A stretch of 64,000 nt of DNA from Steroidobacter agaridevorans (GCF_009932555.1 NZ_BLJO01000004.1:227149-291148); one strand, 5' to 3'; positions 9,276-20,882 are shown, counted from the first letter of the stretch. Notes: generated by a model not told the origin, from the letters alone. Numbers and translations: made by a program.

Positions 9276-9279
<4 letters not shown>
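8194..9279 (+). CDS. RND efflux periplasmic adaptor (HlyD/MFP family)
   Basis: This membrane-fusion protein should link the inner-membrane RND pump to an outer-membrane channel. The 361-residue sequence has an N-terminal membrane anchor (NIVAVALAVVVGAGAWYYF), a barrel-sandwich/lipoyl half (VDITAKIADRVTAIHFEEGKQ), an alpha-hairpin (about residues 95-170), the returning lipoyl half (ITAPFNGRVGLRNVSLG) and beta-barrel and membrane-proximal domains. GTG at 8194 is the start. Its stop overlaps the pump start by 4 nt (ATGA), so the pair is one operon. No TolC-type channel or regulator is adjacent, so the substrate cannot be inferred. Confidence 0.9.
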
Positions 9280-12419
<3,140 letters not shown>

Positions 12420-12463
12420 TGCAGCCCCAGGTACACGGATGTACCCGCCGCCGTCTGGCGGCG

Positions 12464-12500
12464 GCGACGAGCAAAAAGTCACGCCTTTTTGCAACGTCGC
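12464..12500. repeat. Long inverted repeat (14-bp stem with A-rich core)
   Basis: GCGACG (12464-12469) pairs with CGTCGC (12495-12500), and GCAAAAAG (12471-12478) pairs perfectly with CTTTTTGC (12485-12492) across a 6-nt loop. A small A/AA bulge separates the two helices. On the plus strand it would form a stable stem soon after the pump stop codon. It is the longest of the six stems in this gap. Confidence 0.7.
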
Positions 12501-12537
12501 GCGCCGGGCGGGGCAGGAGCCCCGATCCGGTGCCCGA

Positions 12538-12577
12538 TAAAAAGAAAGAGCCGGTAGGCTGCAACACATACCGGCTC
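12538..12577 (-). terminator. Rho-independent terminator on the minus strand with no obvious upstream gene
   Basis: GAGCCGGTA (12548-12556) and TACCGGCTC (12569-12577) form a perfect 9-bp stem with a 12-nt loop. Read on the minus strand, the stem is followed at once by TTTCTTTTTA (12547-12538), a classic U-tract. No minus-strand gene ends here, because the carboxypeptidase gene to the right is on the plus strand. The signal therefore suggests a short minus-strand transcript starting between about 12580 and 12840. Confidence 0.55.
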
Positions 12578-12620
12578 ATGTCCCAGAGTGGCTTGCACCA
12601 CTCTCGCAGGAGGACGATGT

Positions 12621-12653
12621 ATGAGACCACGGCAGATACTGTGTGTTCCCTAA
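12621..12653 (+). CDS. Candidate leader peptide / mini-ORF (10 residues)
   Basis: A perfect AGGAGG (12608-12613) lies 7 nt before ATG at 12621, which opens a 10-codon frame MRPRQILCVP ending in TAA. A second ATG at 12617, only 3 nt from the Shine-Dalgarno, opens an overlapping 15-codon frame ending at 12664. Nothing identifies a function. The strong ribosome binding site directly after a hairpin (12585-12604) is what makes translation worth considering; chance is not excluded. Confidence 0.25.
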   Translation: MRPRQILCVP

Positions 12654-12712
12654 ATATTTTGTAATTCAGAAATACTTTTTTGGAATGGAAGCCGCATCAT
12701 TGCGGCACCTGC

Positions 12713-12741
12713 TTGTCGCATTAATTAGGAAAATTTAAAAA
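12713..12741 (+). promoter_or_regulatory. Possible sigma70 promoter for the carboxypeptidase-ttcA operon
   Basis: TTGTCG at 12713-12718, a 17-nt spacer, then TAAAAA at 12736-12741 lie within the AT-rich half of the gap, about 100 nt before the ATG at 12843. The match to consensus is moderate. Confidence 0.35.
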
Positions 12742-12842
12742 TCGATTGCGGCCCGGCAGCGCTAGTGGCCAAACGGGCATTGCTAGAATGGCGCCTTTCG
12801 AGGATGGGCCCGCATCGGGCAACCTAGCTTTCGGATCGCGCC

Positions 12843-14339
12843 ATGGCTCTGACGCCTTATCAACAACTCGAACAGGAATTCCGGCGTCTGCACGCCTTTC
12901 GCAGCGCTGCCAGCCTGCTGCGCTGGGATTCCGCGGTCATGATGCCCCGCGGCAGCTCGGAACTCCGGGGCGAACAGCTCGCTGCTTTGGAGACCGAATC
13001 GCACTCGCTGGTGACCTCCCCGCGGGTGTCGCGGCTGCTCGACCGCGCCGAGGCCAATCTGCAGGGGCTCGAGGATTGGCAGCAGGCCAACCTGAAGGAG
13101 ATGCGTCGGGAGCGCGACCACGCTATTGCCACCCCCCAGAACCTCGTCTCACGGCTCGCTAAAGCGACCGCACGCGCCGAAATCAAATGGATCGAGGCTC
13201 GTCAGAAGAGCGATTTCTCCTTGTTCGCTCCACATCTGGAGGAAGTCACGGCGCTGGTGCGGAATAAGGCCGACCTGCTCGGCAAAGCGCTCAAGCTCCA
13301 TCCCTACGACGCCCTGCTGGATGAGTTCAGTCCGGGCATGACCACCGCCGAGATCGACGCCATTTTCACTACAGTCGGTCGGCGCTTGCCCGGCCTGATT
13401 CAAGAAGCCATCGACACGCAGGCCAAGCATGCGCCGCTGGAAATCACCGGACGATTTTCCGCCAGCAAGCAGCGGCACCTGGCGAACGAATTGATGAAGG
13501 TCATGGGCTTTCCCTTCGATCGCGGTCGACTGGACGAGAGCGAGCATCCGTTCACCGGCGGCATTCCCGGCGATATCCGCATCACCACCCGTTTCAATCC
13601 AGCCGAGCCGCTGACCGGCTTGATGGGCGTGCTGCATGAGACAGGTCATGCGATGTACGACGTGGGCCTGCCGGAGCAGTGGCGCGGTCAGCCTGTGGGG
13701 CGTGACCGCGGCATGGCCATGCAGGAAAGTCAGTCGCTGCTGCTGGAGATGCTGATCTGCCGGAACCGGCCGTTCCTGCGCTATCTGAAGCCGCTCATGG
13801 AAAAGGCCTTCGGCGTCACCGGGCCGGAATGGGAAGTGGAAAATCTATATCGGCTGCTGACGCGGGTTCGCCGCAGCCTGATTCGCGTCGACGCCGACGA
13901 GGTCACGTATACAGTGCACATTCTGCTGCGCTATGAGTTGGAGCAGGAGATCCTGAAGGGCGAGCTGAAGATCCGGGATCTGCCCGAAGCCTGGAATACC
14001 CGCATGGGCGACCGGCTCGGCGTGCGGCCCGCGAACGATGCCGAGGGTTGCCTGCAAGATGTGCATTGGGCGGTGGGCTCGTTCGGGTATTTCCCGTCGT
14101 ACGCGATCGGCGCGGTGATCGCCGGCCAGCTGTACGAAAGCCTGCGCTCCGATCGTCCGCAGCTCGATGAGGAGATCGCCGCGGGACAATTCGGGGGATT
14201 ATTCGACTGGTTGCGGCAGAATGTACATTCGCTCGCCGCGAGCGTGAGCACGCCCGACCTGATCCGCAACGCCACCGGCAAGCCGCTGTCCGCGGCCGCC
14301 TGGCTGCGCTATATCGAAGGCAAATACCTGGAAGCCTGA
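12843..14339 (+). CDS. Carboxypeptidase Taq, M32 family metallopeptidase
   Basis: M32 carboxypeptidases remove C-terminal residues with broad specificity in the cytoplasm. The 498-residue protein has the zinc-binding and catalytic HETGH (His265-His269) in [16 protein letters not shown], followed by the family block [17 protein letters not shown] that supplies the third ligand. Length and helical content match the family (about 490-510). The C-terminal region contains the [18 protein letters not shown] block conserved in M32 enzymes. It ends 1 nt before the ATG of ttcA, which suggests an operon. Confidence 0.92.
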   Translation: MALTPYQQLEQEFRRLHAFRSAASLLRWDSAVMMPRGSSELRGEQLAALETESHSLVTSPRVSRLLDRAEANLQGLEDWQQANLKEMRRERDHAIATPQNLVSRLAKATARAEIKWIEARQKSDFSLFAPHLEEVTALVRNKADLLGKALKLHPYDALLDEFSPGMTTAEIDAIFTTVGRRLPGLIQEAIDTQAKHAPLEITGRFSASKQRHLANELMKVMGFPFDRGRLDESEHPFTGGIPGDIRITTRFNPAEPLTGLMGVLHETGHAMYDVGLPEQWRGQPVGRDRGMAMQESQSLLLEMLICRNRPFLRYLKPLMEKAFGVTGPEWEVENLYRLLTRVRRSLIRVDADEVTYTVHILLRYELEQEILKGELKIRDLPEAWNTRMGDRLGVRPANDAEGCLQDVHWAVGSFGYFPSYAIGAVIAGQLYESLRSDRPQLDEEIAAGQFGGLFDWLRQNVHSLAASVSTPDLIRNATGKPLSAAAWLRYIEGKYLEA

Positions 14340-14340
14340 C

Positions 14341-15171
14341 ATGTCCGCCGTTCCTGACTACTCGAACAACTTCAAGCGCCTGCAAGCACGGCTGCGCAGC
14401 CTTGCCGGCAAGGCCATCGAAGATTTCCGCATGATCGAAGCGGGCGACAAGGTGATGGTGTGCCTGTCGGGCGGCAAGGATTCGTACACCATGCTCGACA
14501 TCCTGATGTCGCTCCAGCGCAGCGCGCCGGTGCACTTCGAGCTGATCGCGGTGAACCTGGATCAGAAACAGCCGGGCTTTCCCGAGCATGTATTGCCCGG
14601 TTATCTGAAGGCGCTGGGCATTCCGTTTCATATCATCGAGCAGGACACCTACAGCGTCGTCAAACGCGTGATTCCCGAAGGCAGGACCATGTGCGGCCTG
14701 TGCTCGCGGCTGCGTCGAGGCGCCTTGTATCGGTTCGCGGCGGACAATGGCATCACCAAGATCGCGCTCGGCCACCATCGCGACGACATCATCGAGACGT
14801 TGTTCCTGAACATGTTCTTCGGCGGCAAGCTCAAGGCCATGCCGCCGAAGCTGCATTCGGAAGATGGCCGGCACATCGTGATCCGTCCGCTGGCCTATGT
14901 CGCCGAGCAGGACATCGAGCGCTACGCGCGCGCCCGGGAGTTCCCCTTGATTCCGTGCTCGCTATGCGGCTCGCAGGAGAACATGCAGCGGGTCGAGATC
15001 AAGAAGATGCTGCGCGAATGGGAGCGCCAGTACCCGGGCCGCACCGAGTCGATCTTCTCCAGCCTGCGCAACGTGGTGCCGTCGCACCTCGCCGACCCGA
15101 CACGCTACGATTTCAACGAACGACCGACCCCGGCAGGCGAGGTCACCAACAATCCCGGGGAGCTGTTTTAG
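14341..15171 (+). CDS. ttcA: tRNA 2-thiocytidine(32) synthetase TtcA
   Basis: TtcA thiolates cytidine 32 in certain tRNAs, using ATP and an iron-sulfur cluster. The 276-residue protein has the PP-loop SGGKDS (residues 43-48) and the central CxxC in [12 protein letters not shown] (Cys118 and Cys121). A further Cys pair in [13 protein letters not shown] completes the usual set. The ATG follows the previous stop by 1 nt, and its own TAG overlaps the GTG of the next gene by one base, so three genes appear to be cotranscribed. Confidence 0.93.
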   Translation: MSAVPDYSNNFKRLQARLRSLAGKAIEDFRMIEAGDKVMVCLSGGKDSYTMLDILMSLQRSAPVHFELIAVNLDQKQPGFPEHVLPGYLKALGIPFHIIEQDTYSVVKRVIPEGRTMCGLCSRLRRGALYRFAADNGITKIALGHHRDDIIETLFLNMFFGGKLKAMPPKLHSEDGRHIVIRPLAYVAEQDIERYARAREFPLIPCSLCGSQENMQRVEIKKMLREWERQYPGRTESIFSSLRNVVPSHLADPTRYDFNERPTPAGEVTNNPGELF

Positions 15172-15683
15172 TGAGTCAGCAATACATCGTGTTCTCGCAT
15201 GGCCAGGATGGCGACCCTTGGGGCACGAAGATCGTCGCCATGGCCGAGGTCGCGAAGAAACATGGTCTGACGGTCGAGTCGGTGGACTATCGCGGCATGG
15301 CCGATCCGGCCGCGCGCGTCACCAAGCTGCTCGAGGTCTGCAAGAAGTTGCCGGGCGAGTTGCTGCTGGTGGGCTCGAGTCTCGGCGCGCACGTGTGCAC
15401 GACGGTGTCGACTCAGGTCGTCACGCGCGGCCTGTTCCTGCTCGCGCCGGCGTTCTTCATGCCGGGCTATGAAAAATACACGCCGGCGCCCCCGGCCTGT
15501 CCCGTGGATATCGTGCACGGCTGGAACGACGACATCGTTCCGGTGGAAAACAGCATCCGTTATGCGCGCCAATACAAGAGCGCGCTGCATATTCTCGATT
15601 CAGATCACCGGCTGACAGCCAACCTGACCGATGTGTGCGCGCTACTGGACAATTTCCTGCGGCGCCTGGCGGCCAGCGCATGA
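15171..15683 (+). CDS. Small alpha/beta-fold hydrolase
   Basis: This 170-residue protein starts with GTG at 15171, overlapping the ttcA stop by one base. The reading VFSHGQDGDPWGTKI, then the nucleophile-elbow GSSLGAH, the HGWNDDIVPV acid region and a late His in DSDHRLT give the order Ser-Asp-His of a compact alpha/beta hydrolase (YcfP/RBBP9-like size). The substrate cannot be told. Position in the ttcA operon suggests coexpression but not a shared pathway. Confidence 0.8.
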   Translation: MSQQYIVFSHGQDGDPWGTKIVAMAEVAKKHGLTVESVDYRGMADPAARVTKLLEVCKKLPGELLLVGSSLGAHVCTTVSTQVVTRGLFLLAPAFFMPGYEKYTPAPPACPVDIVHGWNDDIVPVENSIRYARQYKSALHILDSDHRLTANLTDVCALLDNFLRRLAASA

Positions 15684-15745
15684 ATTTGCGCTCCTGCTAA
15701 TATTCGCGACCGGACGTGGCGAGGTCGATCGACAGGAGTTCCCAT

Positions 15746-15979
15746 ATGACCAAGAAGAGCAGGAATCGCAGCCTACTGTCGCTGGCGCTCATGGCGTCAT
15801 TGCTCGCCGCTTGCGGTTCCGAGCAGCAACCGAGCGAGCCGCCGCCGGTCGAAGAAACCGCGTTCGGTGACATGGCGGGCGCCGTCGACAAGGCGCGCGC
15901 CGTCGAGGGCCAGGTTCAGGATCACAAGCAAGCGATCGACCGCGCGCTCGAACAGAACGAGAACCCGACCGCCGAATAA
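15746..15979 (+). CDS. Small lipoprotein, unknown function
   Basis: This is a 77-residue protein with a basic N-terminus (MTKKSRNRS), a hydrophobic core and a clear lipobox LLAAC at about residues 19-23. The mature part is short, acidic and probably helical (AVDKARAVEGQVQDHKQAID). The ATG at 15746 is preceded by an AGGAG at 15735, which decides the start over an in-frame ATG ten codons upstream. It lies just before plsB. No family is recognised. Confidence 0.72.
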   Translation: MTKKSRNRSLLSLALMASLLAACGSEQQPSEPPPVEETAFGDMAGAVDKARAVEGQVQDHKQAIDRALEQNENPTAE

Positions 15980-15997
15980 CGCGGCGCGAACCCACCC

Positions 15998-18451
15998 ATG
16001 GCTGATTTCTCCGGACTCGACAGACTCTGGTTGAGCTTGCTGCGCGCGCCCGTTTCGATGTGGGCGCGTCCGCACGTTTTGCCCGAAGATCTGCGCGCCC
16101 GCTATGCCCAGCGGGAACGGCCGATCTGCTATGTCCTGAGCGAGTCCGCGATCGCCGACCTGGTCGTGCTCGAAAAGGTGTGTGCCGCGCATGGGTTGCC
16201 AGCGCCGTCGCAGGCGTTGAAAAAGCCTCTGCCGTCGGAATCCGTGCTGTTCCTCGAGCGCCGCGCGGGTTTTTGGGGAGATCGCACCGACTATCGTATT
16301 TCCGACTCGATGCGCTCGCTGGTCGCCGCGGCGTTCGACGATCCCACGCTCGATGTCGATTTGATCCCCGTCACCGTTCTGTGGGGCCGTGCGCCCAATC
16401 GCAAAGACTCGTGGCTGCGCATCCTGCTGTCCGAGAACTGGGAGCGCGTCGGGCGCTTCCGTCGGTTGCTGTCGCTGATGGTGAATGGCCGCAATCTGTT
16501 CGTTCAGTTTGGCGAGCCGGTCTCGCTGCGGGCGGCCGTGAACGAAGGCACCGACAAGGCGCGCACCGTTCGGCGTCTCACTCGCGCGTTGCGGCTCAAC
16601 CTGGCGCGCCAGCGTGCGGCGACCCTCGGGCCCGATCTTTCGCATCGACGGACGATGGCGACGCAAGTGCTGCGTGCGGGCGCCGTGCGTCGTGCGATGG
16701 CCGACGAGATGCGCTCGAAGAAAATCTCCCGCCGCGAAGCGTTGAAGCTGGCGCAGGACTACGTTTGGGAGATTGCCGCCAACTATTCGCACATCTTCGT
16801 GGCCTTCATGGCCAAGGGGCTCAGCTGGTTCTGGACGCGGCTCTACGATGGCGTCGAGTTGCATCACGTCGAACAGCTGCAGAAAGTGATCGACGGCAAC
16901 GAAGTGATCTACGTGCCGTGCCACCGCAGTCACATCGACTATCTGCTGCTGTCCTACGTCATCTATTACAAGGGCTACGCCATTCCGCACATCGCGGCCG
17001 GCATCAACCTGAACATGGCCGGCGTCGGGCGCTTCCTGCGCAAGGGCGGCGCGTTCTTCATGCGCCGTAGCTTCAAGGGCAATGCGCTGTACACCATGGT
17101 GTTCATGAAATACCTGGGTTTGATGATGGCGCGCGGTCATTCGATCGAATATTTCATCGAAGGCGGGCGCAGCCGCACCGGGCGCTTGTTACAGCCCAAG
17201 ACCGGCATGCTGTCGATGACTTTACGCAGCTACTTGCGCGATCCGCGGCGGCCCATCGTGTTCCTGCCGGTGTACTTCGGCTACGAGCGACTGATCGAAG
17301 GCAAGACCTACGTCAACGAGATGCTCGGCAAGCCCAAGGAGAAGGAATCCATCTTCACCATGCTGCGGACGTTGCCGGCGCTGCGCAAACGCTTCGGCAA
17401 GGTGCATGTGAGCTTCGGCGAAGCCATTCATCTGAACGAGATCCTGAAGCGTCACGATCCGGACGGTCGTCATCTGGTCGAGAAAATAGAGCGGCCGGCG
17501 TGGCTGTCGCCGGCGGTCGACGAGCTCGCGACGCGCATCATGACGAACATCAACGGCGCCGCCTGCGTCGCGCCGATGAATTTGATTGCGACGGCATTGC
17601 TCGCGACACCGAAGCAGTCGATGCTCGAAAGCGATCTGGCGCGGCAGTTGGAGTTGTATGCGTCGCTGCTGCGACAGGCGCCGTATTCGTCTTTGATCTG
17701 GGTCACCGAGATCGATGGCGCGTCGATCGTGCGCCATGGCGAGCGCATGGGCGTGATCCAGCGGCTCAAACATCAGCTGGGCGATGTCATGCAGATGACG
17801 GAGGAGAACTCCGTGCTCATGACTTACTTCCGCAACAACGTGCTGCATCTGATGGCGCTGCCGTCGCTGATCGCGTGCTGCTTCCTGAACAACCGCACCA
17901 TGCGCACCGAGGATATCCAGCGTCTGATGTGGCGAATCTATCCCTATGTCCGGGACGAGTTGTTCCTGCGCTGGACGGAAGAGGAAATGAGCGCGGTCAC
18001 GCTCGAAACGCTGGATGACCTGGCGAATCATGGCCTGCTCGAGTCGGTCGAAGCCGGCGCGCAATGGCGGCGTCCGCCGACCGGATCCGCCGAGGCCGTG
18101 CAGCTGTCGAACCTCGCGCAGGTCACGGTGCAGATCATCGAGCGTTACTATCTGGTGATCGCCGTGCTGTTGAAACATGGCAGCGGCCGCATCAGCCAGG
18201 ACGCCCTCGAAACCCAATGCCAGCTCATGGCGCAGCGGATGTCGCTGCTGTACGAGCTGAACTCACCGGAGTTCCACGACAAAATCCTGTTCAAGAACTT
18301 CATCGATCTGCTGCGTGCTCGCAATGTGCTGGGGGTGAACGCCGAGGGACGCTTGACCTATACGGACATGCTGCCGGCGGTGGCCGACGACGCGCAGTTG
18401 GTTTTGCACGAACAGATCCGGAACAGCGTGCTCCAGGTTACACACCGCTGA
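15998..18451 (+). CDS. plsB: Glycerol-3-phosphate 1-O-acyltransferase
   Basis: PlsB transfers an acyl chain from acyl-ACP or acyl-CoA to glycerol-3-phosphate, the first step of phospholipid synthesis at the inner membrane. The 817-residue protein has all four acyltransferase blocks: VPCHRSHIDYLLLSY (HxxxxD, His309-Asp314), GAFFMRRSFKGN, FIEGGRSRTGRLL and LPVYFGYERLIEGKTY. The length equals that of E. coli PlsB. It is followed by a phospholipase gene on the same strand with a 96-nt gap. Confidence 0.95.
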   Translation: MADFSGLDRLWLSLLRAPVSMWARPHVLPEDLRARYAQRERPICYVLSESAIADLVVLEKVCAAHGLPAPSQALKKPLPSESVLFLERRAGFWGDRTDYRISDSMRSLVAAAFDDPTLDVDLIPVTVLWGRAPNRKDSWLRILLSENWERVGRFRRLLSLMVNGRNLFVQFGEPVSLRAAVNEGTDKARTVRRLTRALRLNLARQRAATLGPDLSHRRTMATQVLRAGAVRRAMADEMRSKKISRREALKLAQDYVWEIAANYSHIFVAFMAKGLSWFWTRLYDGVELHHVEQLQKVIDGNEVIYVPCHRSHIDYLLLSYVIYYKGYAIPHIAAGINLNMAGVGRFLRKGGAFFMRRSFKGNALYTMVFMKYLGLMMARGHSIEYFIEGGRSRTGRLLQPKTGMLSMTLRSYLRDPRRPIVFLPVYFGYERLIEGKTYVNEMLGKPKEKESIFTMLRTLPALRKRFGKVHVSFGEAIHLNEILKRHDPDGRHLVEKIERPAWLSPAVDELATRIMTNINGAACVAPMNLIATALLATPKQSMLESDLARQLELYASLLRQAPYSSLIWVTEIDGASIVRHGERMGVIQRLKHQLGDVMQMTEENSVLMTYFRNNVLHLMALPSLIACCFLNNRTMRTEDIQRLMWRIYPYVRDELFLRWTEEEMSAVTLETLDDLANHGLLESVEAGAQWRRPPTGSAEAVQLSNLAQVTVQIIERYYLVIAVLLKHGSGRISQDALETQCQLMAQRMSLLYELNSPEFHDKILFKNFIDLLRARNVLGVNAEGRLTYTDMLPAVADDAQLVLHEQIRNSVLQVTHR

Positions 18452-18547
18452 CGTGCAGTCGGAGATTCCCCAACTACCCACGCTGGCCGGATCAGGCGCG
18501 GCCCGGTAGGCTTCGGCTCCATTGCCTGCTCGCGGTCGCCCGGTGTC

Positions 18548-19738
18548 ATGAATATTTCCAAGCTGTTACTCGTGCTCGCTGTATTCATCAGCTGGGGCGC
18601 GCGCGCCGACATCATTCTTTCCACGCCTCACGCCCAGGTCGTTTCAGGCACACCGCTGCAGCTCGATCTGACTTTGACGAACAGCGACCCGGAGCCGCTC
18701 ATCGTGGAACTGCCGGACAAGCTTCATGTGCGCTTCGAGACGCCTACCGGGCTGTCCGTCATCGAGATGACGCCGGAGCGCACCGGGCATATCGAGGTTG
18801 CTTCAGGCGGCTTCACGCGCATGAAGTTGCAAGGTGCGTTGCCGCCGAACGTCGAAGGGGTCGCAACACTCGTGCCCACGGGGCTGGCGTCGAACTCGGT
18901 CGCTCTGCAAATTCTTCCGCCTGCGGCCAACGCGGAGGCGGTCGCGGCTAACGAGGCTACCCGTCCTGCCGAGCCGGCGAAGCAGACGTACACGACGGCG
19001 CTCGTGGATAAGCCGCCGCCGCTGGCGGTGTCGGTGTATGAGCCGGTTTATTTCATCGTCGGCGGCGACGGCGGCCTGAACGCGAAGTTTCAGATCAGTC
19101 TGCGCTATCAGCTGTTCGACAATCGGGGCCGGCTGGCCAGCCGGCTGCCCTGGATCGACGATTTGTATCTTTCGTATTCGCAGACGTCGTTGTGGGACCT
19201 CGGCGATCTCTCCAAGCCGTTCAAGGACTCGAGCTACCGGCCCCGGCTGTTCTACTCGAATACCGATCTCACCCGGCTGTTCGATGGCCAACTGCGTCTG
19301 GGCGTGGAGACTGGCTTCGGTCACGAGTCCAACGGCAAGGAAGGCGAGGACTCGCGCAGCTTCAACATGTTCTATGTGCGACCCATTCTGACTTTCGGCG
19401 ACCCGGCCGGCCTGCGGTTCTATGCCGCGCCGCTGGTCCACAACTACATTTCCGCCGACGAGAATCCGGACATCGCGGACTATCGGGGCTATGTCGACTG
19501 GGTGCTCGGCTTCGGCGCGAGAGGCGGCCTGGATTTCTGGACCACGCTGCGCAAGGGCAAGCGCGGCAACAATGGCAGCGTCGAGCTGAATGTTTCCTAT
19601 CCGCTGTCCAAGCTCAGCGGCGGCGATCTCACCGGCTGGCTGACCCTGCAGTACTTCAACGGCTACGGCGAGAGCCTGCTGGATTACAACCGCAAGCTGG
19701 ATTCGCAGCTGCGTCTGGGCATCGCGGTGGCGTTGTAG
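18548..19738 (+). CDS. pldA: Outer-membrane phospholipase A (OMPLA)
   Basis: OMPLA hydrolyses phospholipids that leak to the outer leaflet of the outer membrane. The 396-residue precursor has a signal peptide ending at WGARA (residue 20). The catalytic block GHESNGK (His259, Ser261) and Asn273 in SFNMFY reproduce the His-Ser-Asn triad with the spacing of the E. coli enzyme. The first 150 residues after the signal form an extra beta-rich domain with a Pro/Ala linker, absent from the short E. coli protein. It follows plsB, so phospholipid synthesis and turnover genes are neighbours. Confidence 0.92.
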   Translation: MNISKLLLVLAVFISWGARADIILSTPHAQVVSGTPLQLDLTLTNSDPEPLIVELPDKLHVRFETPTGLSVIEMTPERTGHIEVASGGFTRMKLQGALPPNVEGVATLVPTGLASNSVALQILPPAANAEAVAANEATRPAEPAKQTYTTALVDKPPPLAVSVYEPVYFIVGGDGGLNAKFQISLRYQLFDNRGRLASRLPWIDDLYLSYSQTSLWDLGDLSKPFKDSSYRPRLFYSNTDLTRLFDGQLRLGVETGFGHESNGKEGEDSRSFNMFYVRPILTFGDPAGLRFYAAPLVHNYISADENPDIADYRGYVDWVLGFGARGGLDFWTTLRKGKRGNNGSVELNVSYPLSKLSGGDLTGWLTLQYFNGYGESLLDYNRKLDSQLRLGIAVAL

Positions 19739-19748
19739 ACGACTCGAG

Positions 19749-20207
19749 TCAAAGCAACGCTTTCAGCGACAGCGGGCCGCAATACATAACGGTGTTGCAG
19801 ATGACGAGGTTGTTCAGGAAGAAGCCTGCGCCCCAGCCGAACGCGCCGAGTGCGAGCATCGGAATCGCCACCGCGTGCCGCCGGGCCAATACCAGGCCGA
19901 GCAGATGGCCGATCGCGCCGCCGGGGATAGAGCACAAGTGGCCCAGGCCGAGCAGGCCTTCCGGCCGCGTTGCCGTGTAGTTCACCATCATATAAACGAA
20001 AAACGCCGCAGCGACGGTTAGCGACGCGCCCGTGAGATAGGGCGGCGGCGCTTTCATCAGCAGCCCGGTGCCAATGATGAATGCCGGAATGGCCAGGTAA
20101 TACCAAAGACCGATGAAGAGCGGATCTCCCAGGGTCAGAACCGCAATCGGCGCCGGCAGCGCCAGCGCCGTTGCTTGCAGTAGATCTCTTTTGCGGGCCG
20201 GTTCCAT
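19749..20207 (-). CDS. Small integral membrane protein, unknown function
   Basis: This is a 152-residue protein with about four hydrophobic segments (for example IAVLTLGDPLFIGLWYYLAI, AAAFFVYMMV, LALGAFGWGAGFFL). There is no signal peptide and no recognisable catalytic motif. It ends 10 nt from pldA on the opposite strand and lies 18 nt downstream of the CPBP protease gene on the same strand, so these two are probably cotranscribed. The predicted ATG start (MEPARKRD) follows a plausible purine-rich stretch. Confidence 0.65.
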   Translation of the reverse strand: MEPARKRDLLQATALALPAPIAVLTLGDPLFIGLWYYLAIPAFIIGTGLLMKAPPPYLTGASLTVAAAFFVYMMVNYTATRPEGLLGLGHLCSIPGGAIGHLLGLVLARRHAVAIPMLALGAFGWGAGFFLNNLVICNTVMYCGPLSLKALL

Positions 20208-20225
20208 GGTTGCCTCGGTGACAGT

Positions 20226-20882
20226 TCATTCAACATGCGGCCACAGCGCCAGGAAGTCCATGAGCGCGTGCGCGACCACCAGCGGCCACAGTCGGCCGGT
20301 CTTCGCGAACCAGTAACCGAAGATCAGCCCCATGGGGACGATGCTCGGCACGGCGATCGGGCCTTGATACAGGTGATACGCCAGTCGTATCGCGACGCTC
20401 ACGTTGATCGCGAACACCACGCTGCGACGTTTCTTCACCGCGGTGATCAGATAGCCGCAAACGAACAGTTCCTCGAAGAATCCGTTCACCAGCGACAGCA
20501 GCACTACGTTCGATGCCTGCAGACCTGCCGAGATCGGCAGATTGCCGCCCGCCGCGGCGAACTGGCTGTAGATCGACCAGGCGACGATATAAACCATGTA
20601 GTCTGCCAGAACGATGACACCGCCGATGGCGGTGTCCTTCAGGGTGGGCGAGAGGCCCACATCGGCCGGGCGCCAGCCGCGCAGCGACAGGAAGATTCCC
20701 AGCATGGCCAACAGGACCGCCTCATAGGCGACCAGATCGAGCAGGGCATCGTTGGTGAGCGGGCTGGACGGTCCGCCGTCGAAGGCCGCCGTGAGGCTGC
20801 TCATCACGAACATGCCGAACGCGCCCAGCATCACCGTGGCAAACTCGGCGCGTGGCGATAATGACTCGATGATCTGTCTCAA
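20226..20882 (-). CDS. CPBP-family intramembrane protease-like protein with altered active-site motif
   Basis: CPBP (CAAX protease and bacteriocin-processing) proteins are glutamic-type intramembrane proteases. This 218-residue protein has about six membrane segments and the three usual motif regions: FFEELFVCGYL at 135-145, YHLYQG (His170) and HALMDF (His205). In the first motif, normally EExxxR, the two glutamates (137, 138) are kept but position 142 is Cys (TGC) instead of Arg. It may have changed activity or a non-proteolytic role. It is followed by a small membrane-protein gene and is divergent from the DUF1444 gene. Confidence 0.8.
   Translation of the reverse strand: MRQIIESLSPRAEFATVMLGAFGMFVMSSLTAAFDGGPSSPLTNDALLDLVAYEAVLLAMLGIFLSLRGWRPADVGLSPTLKDTAIGGVIVLADYMVYIVAWSIYSQFAAAGGNLPISAGLQASNVVLLSLVNGFFEELFVCGYLITAVKKRRSVVFAINVSVAIRLAYHLYQGPIAVPSIVPMGLIFGYWFAKTGRLWPLVVAHALMDFLALWPHVE

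Larger units (their letters stand above)
12420..12842. other. Intergenic region with six consecutive stem-loops and an AT-rich segment
   Basis: No ordinary gene is supported in these 423 nt. The first 185 nt hold stem-loops at 12430-12445, 12445-12464, 12464-12500, 12501-12533, 12548-12577 and 12585-12604, almost back to back. They are followed by an AGGAGG at 12608. From about 12640 to 12745 the base composition turns AT-rich (TAAATATTTTG, ATTAATTAGG, AATTTAAAAAT), unlike the flanking high-GC genes. This half probably holds the promoter of the downstream carboxypeptidase gene. A structured RNA, a repeat-derived element or a strong barrier between operons are all possible. Confidence 0.6.
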
